Source of the DNA: JAXGPP01 sp040766885
Lineage (GTDB): Bacteria; Planctomycetota; Planctomycetia; Pirellulales; Thermoguttaceae
Assembly (NCBI GenBank): GCA_040766885.1
Contig: JAXGPP010000004.1
Coordinates: 310,001-374,000 of the forward strand
DNA length: 64,000 bases
Reading direction: 5' to 3'
Within the stretch, counting starts at the first letter, position 1. Each line of letters begins with the position of its first letter. Below are positions 17,987 through 26,842 of this stretch, one piece after another. A model generated the notes under the pieces. That model saw only the letters and a program-made list of their open reading frames with translations. It was not told the DNA's origin and did no database searches. The translations under genes were made by a program, and so were the position numbers.

Positions 17987-18673
17987 ATGCCGGGCTCAAT
18001 GCCGCTCTTCCTCCTGTCGGGAATGGGCATCGACGAGCGGCTCTATGCGGCACAACAGGCTGCATTGCCGGACTTGATCGTGGTCCGGTGGATCGATCCA
18101 CTCCCGCGGGAATCCCTCCCCGCCTATGCTCGGCGTCTGGCGGCGGTCATCGATCCGGGCACTCCGTGCCTCGTCGGCGGCTGCTCATTCGGCGGGATGG
18201 TTGCCACCGAGATGTGCTGGCACTTGGACGCCCGAGCTTGCCTGCTGATATCGAGCATCCGCTCTCCGGGCGAGTTGCCGTATTATTTCCGCGCTCTCAC
18301 GCACTGCGCGTTGCTGGCGACCCAGTTGCTGCGACTGGTGCCCCTAGCGAGTCGCACAACATTGCCGATCACCCGGCACGTCTTGCCGCGCCGGATCGTC
18401 CCGGCGGTTGAGCAATTGGCCAGCAATCCGGGCAGTTTTCTGCAATGGGCCTCCTGGGCGATACTCACCTGGCAGCCGAGTGCGTCACCAGGCGCGCCCG
18501 TCGTTGCGATCCATGGGACGCGCGATCGCATCTTGCCATGCCGAAACGTGCATGCCGATGAGTACGTCGAAGGGGGCGGGCATCTCTTGCCCCTGACGCA
18601 TCCTGAAGAAGTGAACCGGTTTCTGCACTCCCAGCTTGAACGGTTCGACGATAGCACTGGTGAGGTCGCGTGA
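17987..18673 (+). CDS. Alpha/beta hydrolase
   Basis: A 228-residue alpha/beta hydrolase. 'LFLLSGMGIDERLYAAQQAA' is the typical start of this subgroup. The nucleophile elbow is 'VGGCSFGGMVATEM' (G-x-S-x-G), the acid lies in 'AIHGTRDRILP' and the catalytic histidine in 'GGGHLLPLTHPEEV'. No signal peptide is seen, so it should act in the cytoplasm; the substrate is unknown. I start at 17987; an ATG at 17999 is equally possible, as neither has a strong ribosome binding site. Upstream reading would overlap the small basic gene at 17839 in a different frame. Its stop is 55 bases from the convergent DUF4159 gene. Confidence 0.78.
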   Translation: MPGSMPLFLLSGMGIDERLYAAQQAALPDLIVVRWIDPLPRESLPAYARRLAAVIDPGTPCLVGGCSFGGMVATEMCWHLDARACLLISSIRSPGELPYYFRALTHCALLATQLLRLVPLASRTTLPITRHVLPRRIVPAVEQLASNPGSFLQWASWAILTWQPSASPGAPVVAIHGTRDRILPCRNVHADEYVEGGGHLLPLTHPEEVNRFLHSQLERFDDSTGEVA

Positions 18674-18728
18674 GGCAGGCGTATCGGCTGCACACCGCCA
18701 GCCAGAACGTCCGCACCACAACCTTCCT

Positions 18729-20285
18729 TCAGTGCGTCATCGCATAGACGATCGCGTTGGTGCCGATCTCAAGCGCCGATTCGTCCTTCATCCCATAGGC
18801 GTAGGCGTGCGGGAACTGCTCCCAGCCGTTGCCCAGGTCGAACTTGCTGTAGATCACCACCAGCCGGCCGTCGACGCTGATCCCCTCCAACTCCGGCGTG
18901 TCGAACGGGCCGAAGTCCTCCCGCACCCGCGGCGTATAGTCCACCGTTGCCACCTCGTAATGGCAGTGGTAAATCGGGTGGTCCAACGGAATCCGCTCCA
19001 GCGGCGTCTCCGGAAACACCTTCTGGATCTCGCGGCGGAACGCCTGATCGAACGACATCCGCCCGCAGCAGGCGTCGGCCAGCAACAGCCCCCCCGCCTT
19101 CAAGTATCGCTGCATCCGCCCCACGGCATCCTGGTCCCAGGCAAACTCCCGGTGCCCGGTCATGTAGAGCAACGGGTAGGTCGTCGTCTTGGGATCCTTC
19201 AGCTCCACGTTCTGCCGCTTGAACTTCACCTCCAGCGTGGAGTTGTCCCGGGCGTGCTTCAAGAGGTTGTGCACCGCCGACGGATCGGGGTCCCAGTCCC
19301 CTTCGTGCACTAACTGGGCAAACACGAAGTCGTCGCGGCTGGGGGCGTCCGCCTCGTAGTACACCTTGCTCGTCGAGAGAAACCGGCCCAGTTGGAACTG
19401 GCCCAACAGATACGTCACCAGGTTGGCCCCCACCTGCCGGGCTTCGTCGATCACCACCCGCGTGCCGCGCGGGTGCTCGTGCCCGTCCCAGCCGCAGGTC
19501 AGGTCGGCCGGCGAGAAGATCACCCCGGCCCGGCAGCCGAAGTCGATCGACTCCAGGCAGGGGGCGTCGACGTACTCGCTGCCGTCCCCTTTCTTATAGG
19601 TGAACTGGCCGAGCTTGTAGTAGGCCGAGAAGACCGGATCCTCGGGCAGCATCTTCCGCAAGGGACGACCGGGGAAGATCTGCTCCATCTCGCTGCGGAA
19701 GCTTTCGGCAAAGTCGTTCCAGCCACAGCAGGCGTCGCCCAGGATCATACCGCCGTCGGCCACGTACTGCGCCAGCCGGGCCCGCGTTTCATCGTCCAGT
19801 TCGAACTTGTTGTGCCCGGCGAAGAGCACCGCCGGCAATTCGCGGGGATCGAACGAGAAGTGGGCAAAGTCGCTCTCTACCGCGCGGTAGTTGATCCCCA
19901 GCTTCTCGTTGGTCCATTTCAACAGCGTGCTGATGTCGGCCGGATCGGTCATCCAATCGCGGTACATCACCCGTTTGCCTTCCCGGGTGACCCATCGCGT
20001 CGGCCCCATCGCCATCTTGCCGATCAAGGCCGGCGGGCTCGGCGGCCGCTTTGACTCGCTGCGGCGCAAGGGGGTGACGGGAAGAGGGAGTGGAGCAAAT
20101 GATTCGCCGCCGGTTCGCGTCTTAGGCTTCGCCTTAGGGGGCGGTCCGCAATCAACCGGGCCGGAGCCTTCCTCCTGACCGAAAGTCAACGGCGAGCCAG
20201 CGATGCCGTATGCGGCCAGGACGCCGATGTTTTCGAGGAAATTGCGGCGTGTAAAAACGCCAGCGCGGACAGCCGTCGTACGCAT
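18729..20285 (-). CDS. Tat-exported protein with two tandem DUF4159 domains
   Basis: A 518-residue protein with a twin-arginine-type signal ('TRRNFLENIGVLAAYGIAGS'). The body holds two copies of DUF4159. Copy one (about 110-300) has 'LFAGHNKFELDDETRARLAQ', 'DGGMILGDACCGWNDFAESF' and 'EMEQIFPGRPLRKMLPEDPV'. Copy two (about 340-515) has 'LYMTGHREFAWDQDAVGRM', 'AGGLLLADACCGRMSFDQAF' and 'EIQKVFPETPLERIPLDHPI'. The DACCG motif and the spacing match in both, showing an internal duplication. DUF4159 looks like a glutamine-amidotransferase-like fold; its function is unknown. Start uncertain: ATG 20285 has GGTGA five bases upstream, while a GTG at 20294 is in frame. Confidence 0.82.
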   Translation of the reverse strand: MRTTAVRAGVFTRRNFLENIGVLAAYGIAGSPLTFGQEEGSGPVDCGPPPKAKPKTRTGGESFAPLPLPVTPLRRSESKRPPSPPALIGKMAMGPTRWVTREGKRVMYRDWMTDPADISTLLKWTNEKLGINYRAVESDFAHFSFDPRELPAVLFAGHNKFELDDETRARLAQYVADGGMILGDACCGWNDFAESFRSEMEQIFPGRPLRKMLPEDPVFSAYYKLGQFTYKKGDGSEYVDAPCLESIDFGCRAGVIFSPADLTCGWDGHEHPRGTRVVIDEARQVGANLVTYLLGQFQLGRFLSTSKVYYEADAPSRDDFVFAQLVHEGDWDPDPSAVHNLLKHARDNSTLEVKFKRQNVELKDPKTTTYPLLYMTGHREFAWDQDAVGRMQRYLKAGGLLLADACCGRMSFDQAFRREIQKVFPETPLERIPLDHPIYHCHYEVATVDYTPRVREDFGPFDTPELEGISVDGRLVVIYSKFDLGNGWEQFPHAYAYGMKDESALEIGTNAIVYAMTH

Positions 20286-20365
20286 GGGCTTCACCGGTCC
20301 TGCCTAGAAGCAACTTCAAGTTGCGTGAATTGCTCTTGCCTCTGCTGCGGCAGGCGCAATAGATT

Positions 20366-20447
20366 GGCAGCGAGAGTGGGGGTGCATGAAGCGTTGGGGT
20401 CCGGTGCTCTGGCAAGCCGCTTCATGCATCCTTGCACTCTCGCTGCC
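20366..20447. repeat. Long imperfect inverted repeat (about 28-30 bp arms)
   Basis: The left arm 20366-20393 and right arm 20418-20447 pair over two blocks. GGCAGCGAGAGTG (20366-20378) pairs with CACTCTCGCTGCC, and TGCATGAAGCG (20383-20393) pairs with CGCTTCATGCA, with a small internal mismatch and a 24-base loop. It lies between the FecR-LamG gene and the DUF4159 gene, both on the minus strand. There is no T-run, so it is not a classic terminator. It may be a REP-like or MITE-like element, or a regulatory hairpin in the DUF4159 leader. Confidence 0.6.
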
Positions 20448-20554
20448 CGCTCTAATACCCGGCGAGCTGCCGAAAACGGTACCCAGAAAACTGTGAATCG
20501 GCGAGAATCTCTTCAAGCCCCCTCTGCAGGGCAGTTGAAGGCCGCAGTATATCC

Positions 20555-22237
20555 CTATTTCGGAGGGGTCGCCAGTTTTTCCAGGTGTCCTTCAAGGGTC
20601 TGAATGTCTAGCTCCGCATCGTAGATCGCCAACTCGTCGATTCGACCGGGCCAGGGGTAGGCGTGGGCCAGCGTATTATCCAGCCCCTTTCCAACCCCTA
20701 GCCGCCCAGGGGGTGGGACTCCCGGTGCGACGGCGTCGGTGAGGATTCGGGTGAGCTGGCGTTCTCCACGAGTGAGGTTCGCAGCGTAGGTGCTGACAGT
20801 GGTCTGTTCCGGACCTGAACGGAATGTGCTGGCGACGTAGTACCATTCGCCGGGGGCGAGTACGAAGTCGCCCGCCGTCCACTCGGCGTCGCCGTCGAAC
20901 AGGTGGACGAGGTGCCCATCGTCGGCGACCGCAATCAGGAACCCACAGTTGCGGTGGCTGTCTCGCGTGGCGACGACGGCCGCCACCCCCGTGGCCCCGT
21001 CAAAGCCGGCAAAGTTTAGCAGCACCTCAACCGTCATCTCAGGCGGGGGCTGGAACCGACCTTCGGACTGAAGGGCCACGCCATTGGAATCGCCGTCGAC
21101 CGGGCCACGAAATGTGCGAATCGCCTCGCTCGTCGGATCGGGACCGGGAATCGAGTAATCGATCGCGCCGCCGCCACGCCCGCCTGCCATGACGGCTTCC
21201 ATCAGGTGCAGCCCGCCTTGCTTGTCGCGCCACTTCTCCTCGCGCGTGGTGCCCTCGAAGGTCCAGAGGTGAATGAGGTGCGGGTGTCGCTCGACCTGGC
21301 TCCGCAACGCAGCCACCGATCCCGGCAGCGAATCAGGTGCGGGCATCGTGCGCACAAACTGTTTTGCCGGCACGCTTGGATCGGTGAATGCAATCGTCTC
21401 GCCAGAGACTGACGATACAGCAAGCGCCTCTCCGGCTGATAGACGGCGAGTTGGCGCCCTTGCCGATGCGGTGGATTGGGCAGTGACTTCGCCGGTGAAG
21501 ACGCGAATCTCGTTGCTCCCGTTCTCGGCAACGGCAACGCCAAACTCCGCGTCGGCCGCGACCATTACTGCCGTCGTCGTGCGGAGTGCGAATCTGTTTG
21601 CCGACGCCGGCACGGTTGTGACCGCGGCGCCGGCCATGAGGAAAGCCCCGTCGGCCGAATCGACGTGTAGATCGGCCGGGCCCTGCATGATAACGCGAAC
21701 CCCGGAATCGAACATCACTTCGGCCAGGCCGGCCTGAAGCTGGACACCTTGCCCGGCTGACAGCCGGCGGTTGCGATAACGTTGGTCGGTCCCGACTGCC
21801 CAGCGCGCATTGGCGGTGGCGGTTACCTGGGCGACGAACCCGGTCCCGGAAGACTCGCCCGGGCCCCTTTGGGGCTGGCGCTGGAGTGGGATGGCCCTCC
21901 AACCGATAATCGCCACCGCGATGGAAACGGCCAGCGTGACGAGCAATAGGAGCCATCGTGCTCCCGGCTTGCCTCGTCCCGCCTGCCGCATGCCTCGGGC
22001 GAATTCCTCGGGCGCGAGCGGTTTGCCCAGCGCCGCCGTAATATCGGCCCCCGCTCCGAGAGCGTGGTCCCAATGCAATTCGCCGTGGAGTTGAAGGTAG
22101 GCGATCAGGTATCGGCGGGCCTCGGGCGACTCGCTGGCAAGCTGCTCCAATCGGCGAGCTTCGGCAGCGGTGATCTCGCCGTCGCAGAGGGCAGCGGCCA
22201 GTCGTCCCAGTTCTTCGTGTCGCTCGACCGGACTCAT
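20555..22237 (-). CDS. FecR-domain membrane protein with C-terminal LamG-like domain (putative anti-sigma or surface sensor)
   Basis: A 560-residue protein typical of planctomycetes. Residues 1-90 form a small helical domain ('AALCDGEITAAEARRLEQLA', 'YLQLHGELHWD') resembling an anti-sigma N-terminus. One TM helix follows (about 95-118, 'LLLLVTLAVSIAVAIIGW'). The FecR domain (about 150-270) has 'LSAGQGVQLQAGLAEVMFDS', 'QGPADLHVDSADGAFLMAG' and 'IRVFTGEVTAQST'. The C-terminus (about 330-555) is a concanavalin/LamG-like sandwich ('DNTLAHAYPWPGRIDELAIY'). Its ATG overlaps the ECF sigma stop as ATGA, so the pair is co-translated and probably acts as a sigma/membrane-sensor module. Ligand and regulon are unknown. 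Confidence 0.85.
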   Translation of the reverse strand: MSPVERHEELGRLAAALCDGEITAAEARRLEQLASESPEARRYLIAYLQLHGELHWDHALGAGADITAALGKPLAPEEFARGMRQAGRGKPGARWLLLLVTLAVSIAVAIIGWRAIPLQRQPQRGPGESSGTGFVAQVTATANARWAVGTDQRYRNRRLSAGQGVQLQAGLAEVMFDSGVRVIMQGPADLHVDSADGAFLMAGAAVTTVPASANRFALRTTTAVMVAADAEFGVAVAENGSNEIRVFTGEVTAQSTASARAPTRRLSAGEALAVSSVSGETIAFTDPSVPAKQFVRTMPAPDSLPGSVAALRSQVERHPHLIHLWTFEGTTREEKWRDKQGGLHLMEAVMAGGRGGGAIDYSIPGPDPTSEAIRTFRGPVDGDSNGVALQSEGRFQPPPEMTVEVLLNFAGFDGATGVAAVVATRDSHRNCGFLIAVADDGHLVHLFDGDAEWTAGDFVLAPGEWYYVASTFRSGPEQTTVSTYAANLTRGERQLTRILTDAVAPGVPPPGRLGVGKGLDNTLAHAYPWPGRIDELAIYDAELDIQTLEGHLEKLATPPK

Positions 22238-22791
22238 GGCCGCTCCTCCAGGGCCAAGCTTCGCTCGATGCACACCAAGAGCGCACCCCGGATGCGGTGC
22301 AGCGCCTTCCGCGTGCCCTGGACGCTGCGTCCCAGGGCCTCGGCAACACTGCGAGTCGTCGCGCTCTCCGAGTAGCGGCGGGTAACCAGATGCCTATCGC
22401 CCTCGTTGAGCTTGGCCAGGCATCCGGAGAGCGCTTCGCGCCGGCGGTCGAGTTGCTCCATCGCCGATTCCGCCTCGACGGCCAACGACTCAATGAATTC
22501 GTCGCTAAAGAGCTTCTCCCGGCCTTTCTTCTCGCGAAACTTGAGCACCTCAAGCTGGGCGATCCGGCATGCCCATCGTCCAAAGTCCGTGCCCGGCTGG
22601 AACTGGTCGAATTTCCTCCACAGGACCAGGTTTGTCTCCTGGAGGATTTCTTCGGCGTCGGCGGCGTGGTGCACCAGGGCCAGGGCATAGAGGAATACCC
22701 GGCGTTGGCAGGTGGCCAGCAGTTGCGCGAAGCGTTCGACCTTCGCGGCGTCGGCTGTGGGAACCGAGGTAGTGGGCTTGTTGTCGGGCAC
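22234..22791 (-). CDS. ECF-type RNA polymerase sigma factor (Rhodopirellula/Verrucomicrobium family)
   Basis: A 185-residue ECF sigma factor. Region 2 has 'RRVFLYALALVHHAADAEEI' and 'LQETNLVLWRKFDQFQPGTD', with 'FGRWACRIAQLEVLKFREK' as the 2.4 helix. Region 4 has 'LSGCLAKLNEGDRHLVTRRY' and 'SVAEALGRSVQGTRKALHRI'. This pattern fits the planctomycete/verrucomicrobial sigma family (TIGR02989 type). It directs core RNA polymerase to an unknown set of promoters. The start is a GTG with only a weak ribosome binding site, so a nearby alternative is possible. It is coupled to the downstream FecR-LamG gene by a 4-base overlap, suggesting that the latter controls its activity. Confidence 0.88.
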   Translation of the reverse strand: MPDNKPTTSVPTADAAKVERFAQLLATCQRRVFLYALALVHHAADAEEILQETNLVLWRKFDQFQPGTDFGRWACRIAQLEVLKFREKKGREKLFSDEFIESLAVEAESAMEQLDRRREALSGCLAKLNEGDRHLVTRRYSESATTRSVAEALGRSVQGTRKALHRIRGALLVCIERSLALEERP

Positions 22792-22890
22792 GTGGGCGAG
22801 CGCTCAGGGAGACAGTGGGGACAGCAAGCGGCGGCCGACAGCCCCGCCGTCGCCCTAGTGTATCCGAAAAGGCGGCCACTGCCAGCAGTT

Positions 22891-23625
22891 TCAGTCTCCC
22901 TCCGCAGGCGCCGCGCGGAGCGTCTTGGCGAACTCGATGTTCTCCATCTCCGCGTCGGGGTTCTGGATAATGGCCTTGATCGACGGATCAATGAGGCTTT
23001 CGAGCCAATCGCTCAGCGTGACCGACGACGACGGCCAGTCGCCGAAGCGTTCGAAGGCGTTGAGAAAAACCTCCTCGACGATGTCGTCGATACCGAGATC
23101 GCTCGTCTTCGGCGTCAGATTGGGGTAACGTTCAATCCAGCGACCGATTCGTTTCCGCAGCGGCTCCTCATAGGCGTAGGTTGCCTCGCGGAACCGCCGG
23201 TAGTCGCCCGACTCAACCGCTTCAGCGAGCGTCGCGCCGTCGGGCAGGTGGCTTGGCACGACGTCGTGCTGGGTCCCCTTTTCACGCTTGGAGATGGCGG
23301 ACCTGTTTTCCATGTTGTCGATAACGCTCTCCACCTTCATCATCAGCTTCCGGACGCAGCGGCGGAAGGCGGTGTAGGGGTCGAAATCGTGGTCTCCCGT
23401 ATAGAGGATCCGCTTGGGAAGCCGCAGCGACGCGTCGACCTTATAATCGTTGTTTCGCTCGTGGTAGTAGAAGGTGAGATAGAGGTCGGAGACCGGGAAG
23501 TCGCGGACGACTTTACGCAACGGCTGCAAGCCGGTTTCAATCTTGGCGATCTCCGCGGCAGAGAACTGGAAATTCTTGGTGTCGAGCTTGATCCGCAAGT
23601 TGTACGTCTCATCGGAAAACGGCAT
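22891..23625 (-). CDS. Fusion of a hibernation-promoting-factor (S30AE/RaiA-like) domain with a sigma-70-region-2-like domain
   Basis: A 244-residue protein. Residues 1-105 have the beta-alpha-beta3-alpha layout of the ribosome-hibernation S30AE domain: 'YNLRIKLDTKNFQFSAAEI', 'AKIETGLQPLRKVV', 'DLYLTFYYHERNNDYKVDAS', 'LRLPKRILYTGDHDFDPYTA' and 'FRRCVRKLMMKVES'. After a linker, residues about 140-225 look like sigma region 2: 'YEEPLRKRIGRWIERYPNL', 'DDIVEEVFLNAFERFGDWPS', 'LSDWLESLIDPSIKAII'. There is no region 4. AGGAG lies eight bases before ATG 23625. I infer a link between ribosome binding and transcription, or a sigma-derived protein-interaction module; neither is proven. Either half could be a remote look-alike. 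It is divergent from uvrA. Confidence 0.7.
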   Translation of the reverse strand: MPFSDETYNLRIKLDTKNFQFSAAEIAKIETGLQPLRKVVRDFPVSDLYLTFYYHERNNDYKVDASLRLPKRILYTGDHDFDPYTAFRRCVRKLMMKVESVIDNMENRSAISKREKGTQHDVVPSHLPDGATLAEAVESGDYRRFREATYAYEEPLRKRIGRWIERYPNLTPKTSDLGIDDIVEEVFLNAFERFGDWPSSSVTLSDWLESLIDPSIKAIIQNPDAEMENIEFAKTLRAAPAEGD

Positions 23626-23862
23626 AACCTTCACTCCTTCGTGGGTATTGCGCCTCGTCATGGAGTCTACGTCGGCCTGCGGCGCCGACAGCGTACAGTC
23701 GTCCTGCAAGTCCGGTGCCGGCCGGTCGTAACGGGAAAGGAATCGGCTCGCGGCGAACTGACAGCCCGCCCCGCCAGCGGTTGCCCCGCATGTTGCCCTC
23801 CAGTCGCAACTGTAGTAAGTTGAGAAGTTTGGGACAGGCCGGCGCGGCCTGGCCAGGGGCTG

Positions 23863-26709
23863 TTGGAGGGAGAGACGTTCGATATCGTGGCGAGCAACGG
23901 TGACGGACATATCGCGATTCGTGGGGCGCGGGTACACAACCTGCAGAATCTCGATCTGGACATCCCCCGCAACCAATTGGTGGTGGTAACCGGACCGAGC
24001 GGATCGGGTAAGAGTTCGCTGGCGTTCGACACGCTGTACGCCGAGGGACAACGCCAGTACATCGAGAGCCTGTCGGTCTACGCGCGCCAGTTTCTGCATC
24101 AGCTTGAACGGCCGGACGTCGATTTCATCGACGGGCTTCAGCCCACCATTTCAATCGACCAGCGGACGGGCGTCCGAAATCCCCGCAGCACGGTCGCCAC
24201 CGTCACCGAATTATACGACTACTTACGTGTCTTGTATGCCCGTTTGGGGCAGGCGCATTGCCATCAGTGTGGGGCCCCGATTCGCCAGCAAAGCTCTGAG
24301 GAAATCCTCGACGCCCTGCTGGCGATGGCGGAAAACACGCGCGTGATGATCCTCGCGTCCATCGTTCGGGGCCGAAAAGGGCAGCACAAGGAGGTTTTCG
24401 ACGCCATCCGCAAGGCCGGCTTCCAGCGCGCCCGCGTCGACGGCGAGGTGATCGATGTCGAGCATCCTCCGGAGTTGGTCCGGCAGCGGTCGCACCACAT
24501 TGAAGCGGTTGTGGACCGGCTGGTGATCCGCGAGAAGATCCGCAGCCGCTTGGCGGAATCGATCAAGCTGGCGATCAAGCACGGCGATGGTCTGGTGCTG
24601 GCCACCTACGAGGAGAAGCGGGACGGCGACACGGGCGTATGGCGCGACCTCCTGTTCAGCACCCTGTACGCCTGCCCCGAGTGCAAAATCAGCTACGAGG
24701 AACTCGAACCGCGAACGTTCAGCTTCAACAGTCCCTACGGCGCCTGCCCGACGTGCGAAGGACTCGGAGTCCGCGTGCAGTTCGATCCGGAACTGATTGT
24801 GCCCGACCTTTCGCAGTCGCTGGCCACGGGAGCCGTTCTGCCGTGGAAGGATGCCAGCCCGGCCGCCGAGCGGAAGCATCGCTCCTATTTGCGCGACCTG
24901 ATGTCGGCCGCCGGTTTCCGCTGGAACACGCCGCTGGCGAATCTTGACCGGCGGACGCTGGAAGTGCTCCTGCATGGCGATGGCAAGCATTTTGCCGGTG
25001 TGCTGGCGCTGATCGAGAAGGAGTACCAGTCGACCGCCAGCGAGACAACGCGGCAGCGACTGGAGACATTCCGCGGCGAGGTCCCCTGTCCCGAATGCCG
25101 CGGCGCCCGGTTGCGGGCGGAAGCCCGTTCGGTAGTGGTCGCCGGCCGGCCAATCTATCAGCTCACGGCGCTCACGGTGCGACAGGGCCGCGATTTCTTT
25201 GCCGACGTCCGGTTCCCCGACAGCGATCAGCCGATCGCCCTTCCGCTGATTTCGGAAATCAATAGCCGACTGGATTTCCTGGATCGGGTGGGGCTCGATT
25301 ACCTGACGCTGGACCGCCCCGCCGACACCCTCAGCGGCGGCGAACTGCAGCGGGTGCGGCTTGCCACGGGGCTCGGCTCGGGACTGATCGGCGTTTGCTA
25401 CGTACTCGATGAGCCGTCGATCGGGCTGCACCCGCGCGACAACCAGCGGCTCATCGAAGCGATGCGCGGCCTGCAGCGCCGCGGCAATACCGTGTTCGTC
25501 GTCGAGCACGACGAGGCCATCATGCGGCAGGCCGATTGGCTCGTCGACCTGGGGCCGGGCGCCGGGCGGCACGGCGGGAAAATCGTGGCCCAGGGGACTC
25601 CGGCGGAACTGGCGGCCAACGGCGAATCGACGACGGGGCGTTACCTGAGCGGCGCGATCTCGATTCCCGTTCCCGATCAGCGGCGGAAGATTGCCAAGAC
25701 GCGAAGCCTCGTCCTGGAAGGCGCTACGACGAATAACCTTAAGAACATCACGGTGCAGTTTCCGCTCTCGGCGCTGGTTTGCGTGACGGGGGTGAGTGGA
25801 TCGGGCAAGAGCTCGCTACTCAACGAGACGCTCGCCCGCGCCCTGATCCGGCGGTTGGGCGGCTTGGCCCCCAAGCCTGGTCCGCACACGGGACTCCGCG
25901 GCGTGAAGGGAATCGACAAGGTCGTCGAGATCGACCAGTCGCCGATCGGGCGGACGCCGCGATCCAATCCGGCCACGTATACCGGCGTCTTCGATGAGAT
26001 CCGCAAGGTGTTCGCCGGCACGCGCGAGTCGCGGCAGCGCGGCTACAAAACGGGCCGTTTCAGTTTCAACGTGCAGGGCGGGCGCTGCGAGACGTGTCAG
26101 GGGCAAGGCCAGCGGCGGATCGAGATGAACTTCCTGCCCGACCTGTATGTCACCTGTACCGAATGCGAGGGGAAGCGGTTCAATCGCCAGACGCTGGAGG
26201 TGCTCTATCGAGGCAAGTCCATCGCCGATGTGCTCGACATGCGGGTGGACGACGCGCTGGTGTTTTTTGAGAATTTTCCCGTGGTCGCCCGGATCCTCGG
26301 CAGCCTGCAGGAAGTGGGGCTGGGCTACATTACCATCGGCCAATCGTCGACCACGCTCTCCGGCGGCGAGGCCCAACGGGTGAAACTGGCTGCCGAATTG
26401 AGCCGCGTCACGACCGGCAGCACCGTCTATATCCTCGACGAACCGACCACGGGCCTGCATTTCGACGACATCCGCAAGCTGCTCGACGTGCTCGGCCGGC
26501 TGGTTGACCTGGGCAATACGGTGATCGTCATCGAACATAACCTCGACGTGATCAAGACGGCCGACTGGATCATCGATCTCGGTCCGGAAGGTGGCGAGGC
26601 CGGGGGCTACATTGTGGCCACCGGCACGCCGGAGGAAGTCGCGGCATTGGAGGGCAACCATACGGGCCTTCATCTTCGCGGCGTGCTGAAAAACGGCCGC
26701 CTGCGCTAG
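23863..26709 (+). CDS. uvrA: UvrABC excinuclease subunit A
   Basis: UvrA is the damage-sensing ATPase of nucleotide excision repair and loads UvrB at lesions. The 948-residue product has two ABC modules. The first has Walker A 'GPSGSGKSSLAFDTLYAEGQ', a zinc-binding 'CHQCG' to 'CPECK' pair and the signature 'LSGGELQRVRLATGLGSGL'. The second has 'GVSGSGKSSLLNETLARAL', the zinc module 'CETCQGQGQRRIEMNFLPD', 'CTECEGKRFNRQTLEV' and 'LSGGEAQRVKLAAELSR', with Walker B 'VYILDEPTTGLHFDDIRKL'. Length is normal. The start is uncertain: TTG at 23863 or GTG at 23887, neither with an ideal ribosome binding site. It is divergent from the hibernation-factor-like gene. Confidence 0.95.
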   Translation: MEGETFDIVASNGDGHIAIRGARVHNLQNLDLDIPRNQLVVVTGPSGSGKSSLAFDTLYAEGQRQYIESLSVYARQFLHQLERPDVDFIDGLQPTISIDQRTGVRNPRSTVATVTELYDYLRVLYARLGQAHCHQCGAPIRQQSSEEILDALLAMAENTRVMILASIVRGRKGQHKEVFDAIRKAGFQRARVDGEVIDVEHPPELVRQRSHHIEAVVDRLVIREKIRSRLAESIKLAIKHGDGLVLATYEEKRDGDTGVWRDLLFSTLYACPECKISYEELEPRTFSFNSPYGACPTCEGLGVRVQFDPELIVPDLSQSLATGAVLPWKDASPAAERKHRSYLRDLMSAAGFRWNTPLANLDRRTLEVLLHGDGKHFAGVLALIEKEYQSTASETTRQRLETFRGEVPCPECRGARLRAEARSVVVAGRPIYQLTALTVRQGRDFFADVRFPDSDQPIALPLISEINSRLDFLDRVGLDYLTLDRPADTLSGGELQRVRLATGLGSGLIGVCYVLDEPSIGLHPRDNQRLIEAMRGLQRRGNTVFVVEHDEAIMRQADWLVDLGPGAGRHGGKIVAQGTPAELAANGESTTGRYLSGAISIPVPDQRRKIAKTRSLVLEGATTNNLKNITVQFPLSALVCVTGVSGSGKSSLLNETLARALIRRLGGLAPKPGPHTGLRGVKGIDKVVEIDQSPIGRTPRSNPATYTGVFDEIRKVFAGTRESRQRGYKTGRFSFNVQGGRCETCQGQGQRRIEMNFLPDLYVTCTECEGKRFNRQTLEVLYRGKSIADVLDMRVDDALVFFENFPVVARILGSLQEVGLGYITIGQSSTTLSGGEAQRVKLAAELSRVTTGSTVYILDEPTTGLHFDDIRKLLDVLGRLVDLGNTVIVIEHNLDVIKTADWIIDLGPEGGEAGGYIVATGTPEEVAALEGNHTGLHLRGVLKNGRLR

Positions 26710-26842
26710 GATTGCGGAGGTAGGGGCGCTCGTTGATCGGGAACGGTGCCCGCACATGGTACTGCCATTTGACGCCCGTGTTTCCGGCTGGTTATTATGT
26801 CGCGGCCGGCAGAAAGGCTTCTTGCACCGTGAAGGAATGAAG

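Noticed and set aside
21333..22991. Long minus-strand frame overlapping the sigma and FecR-LamG genes
   Set aside because: Arg-rich out-of-frame translation of two clear genes; no start signal.
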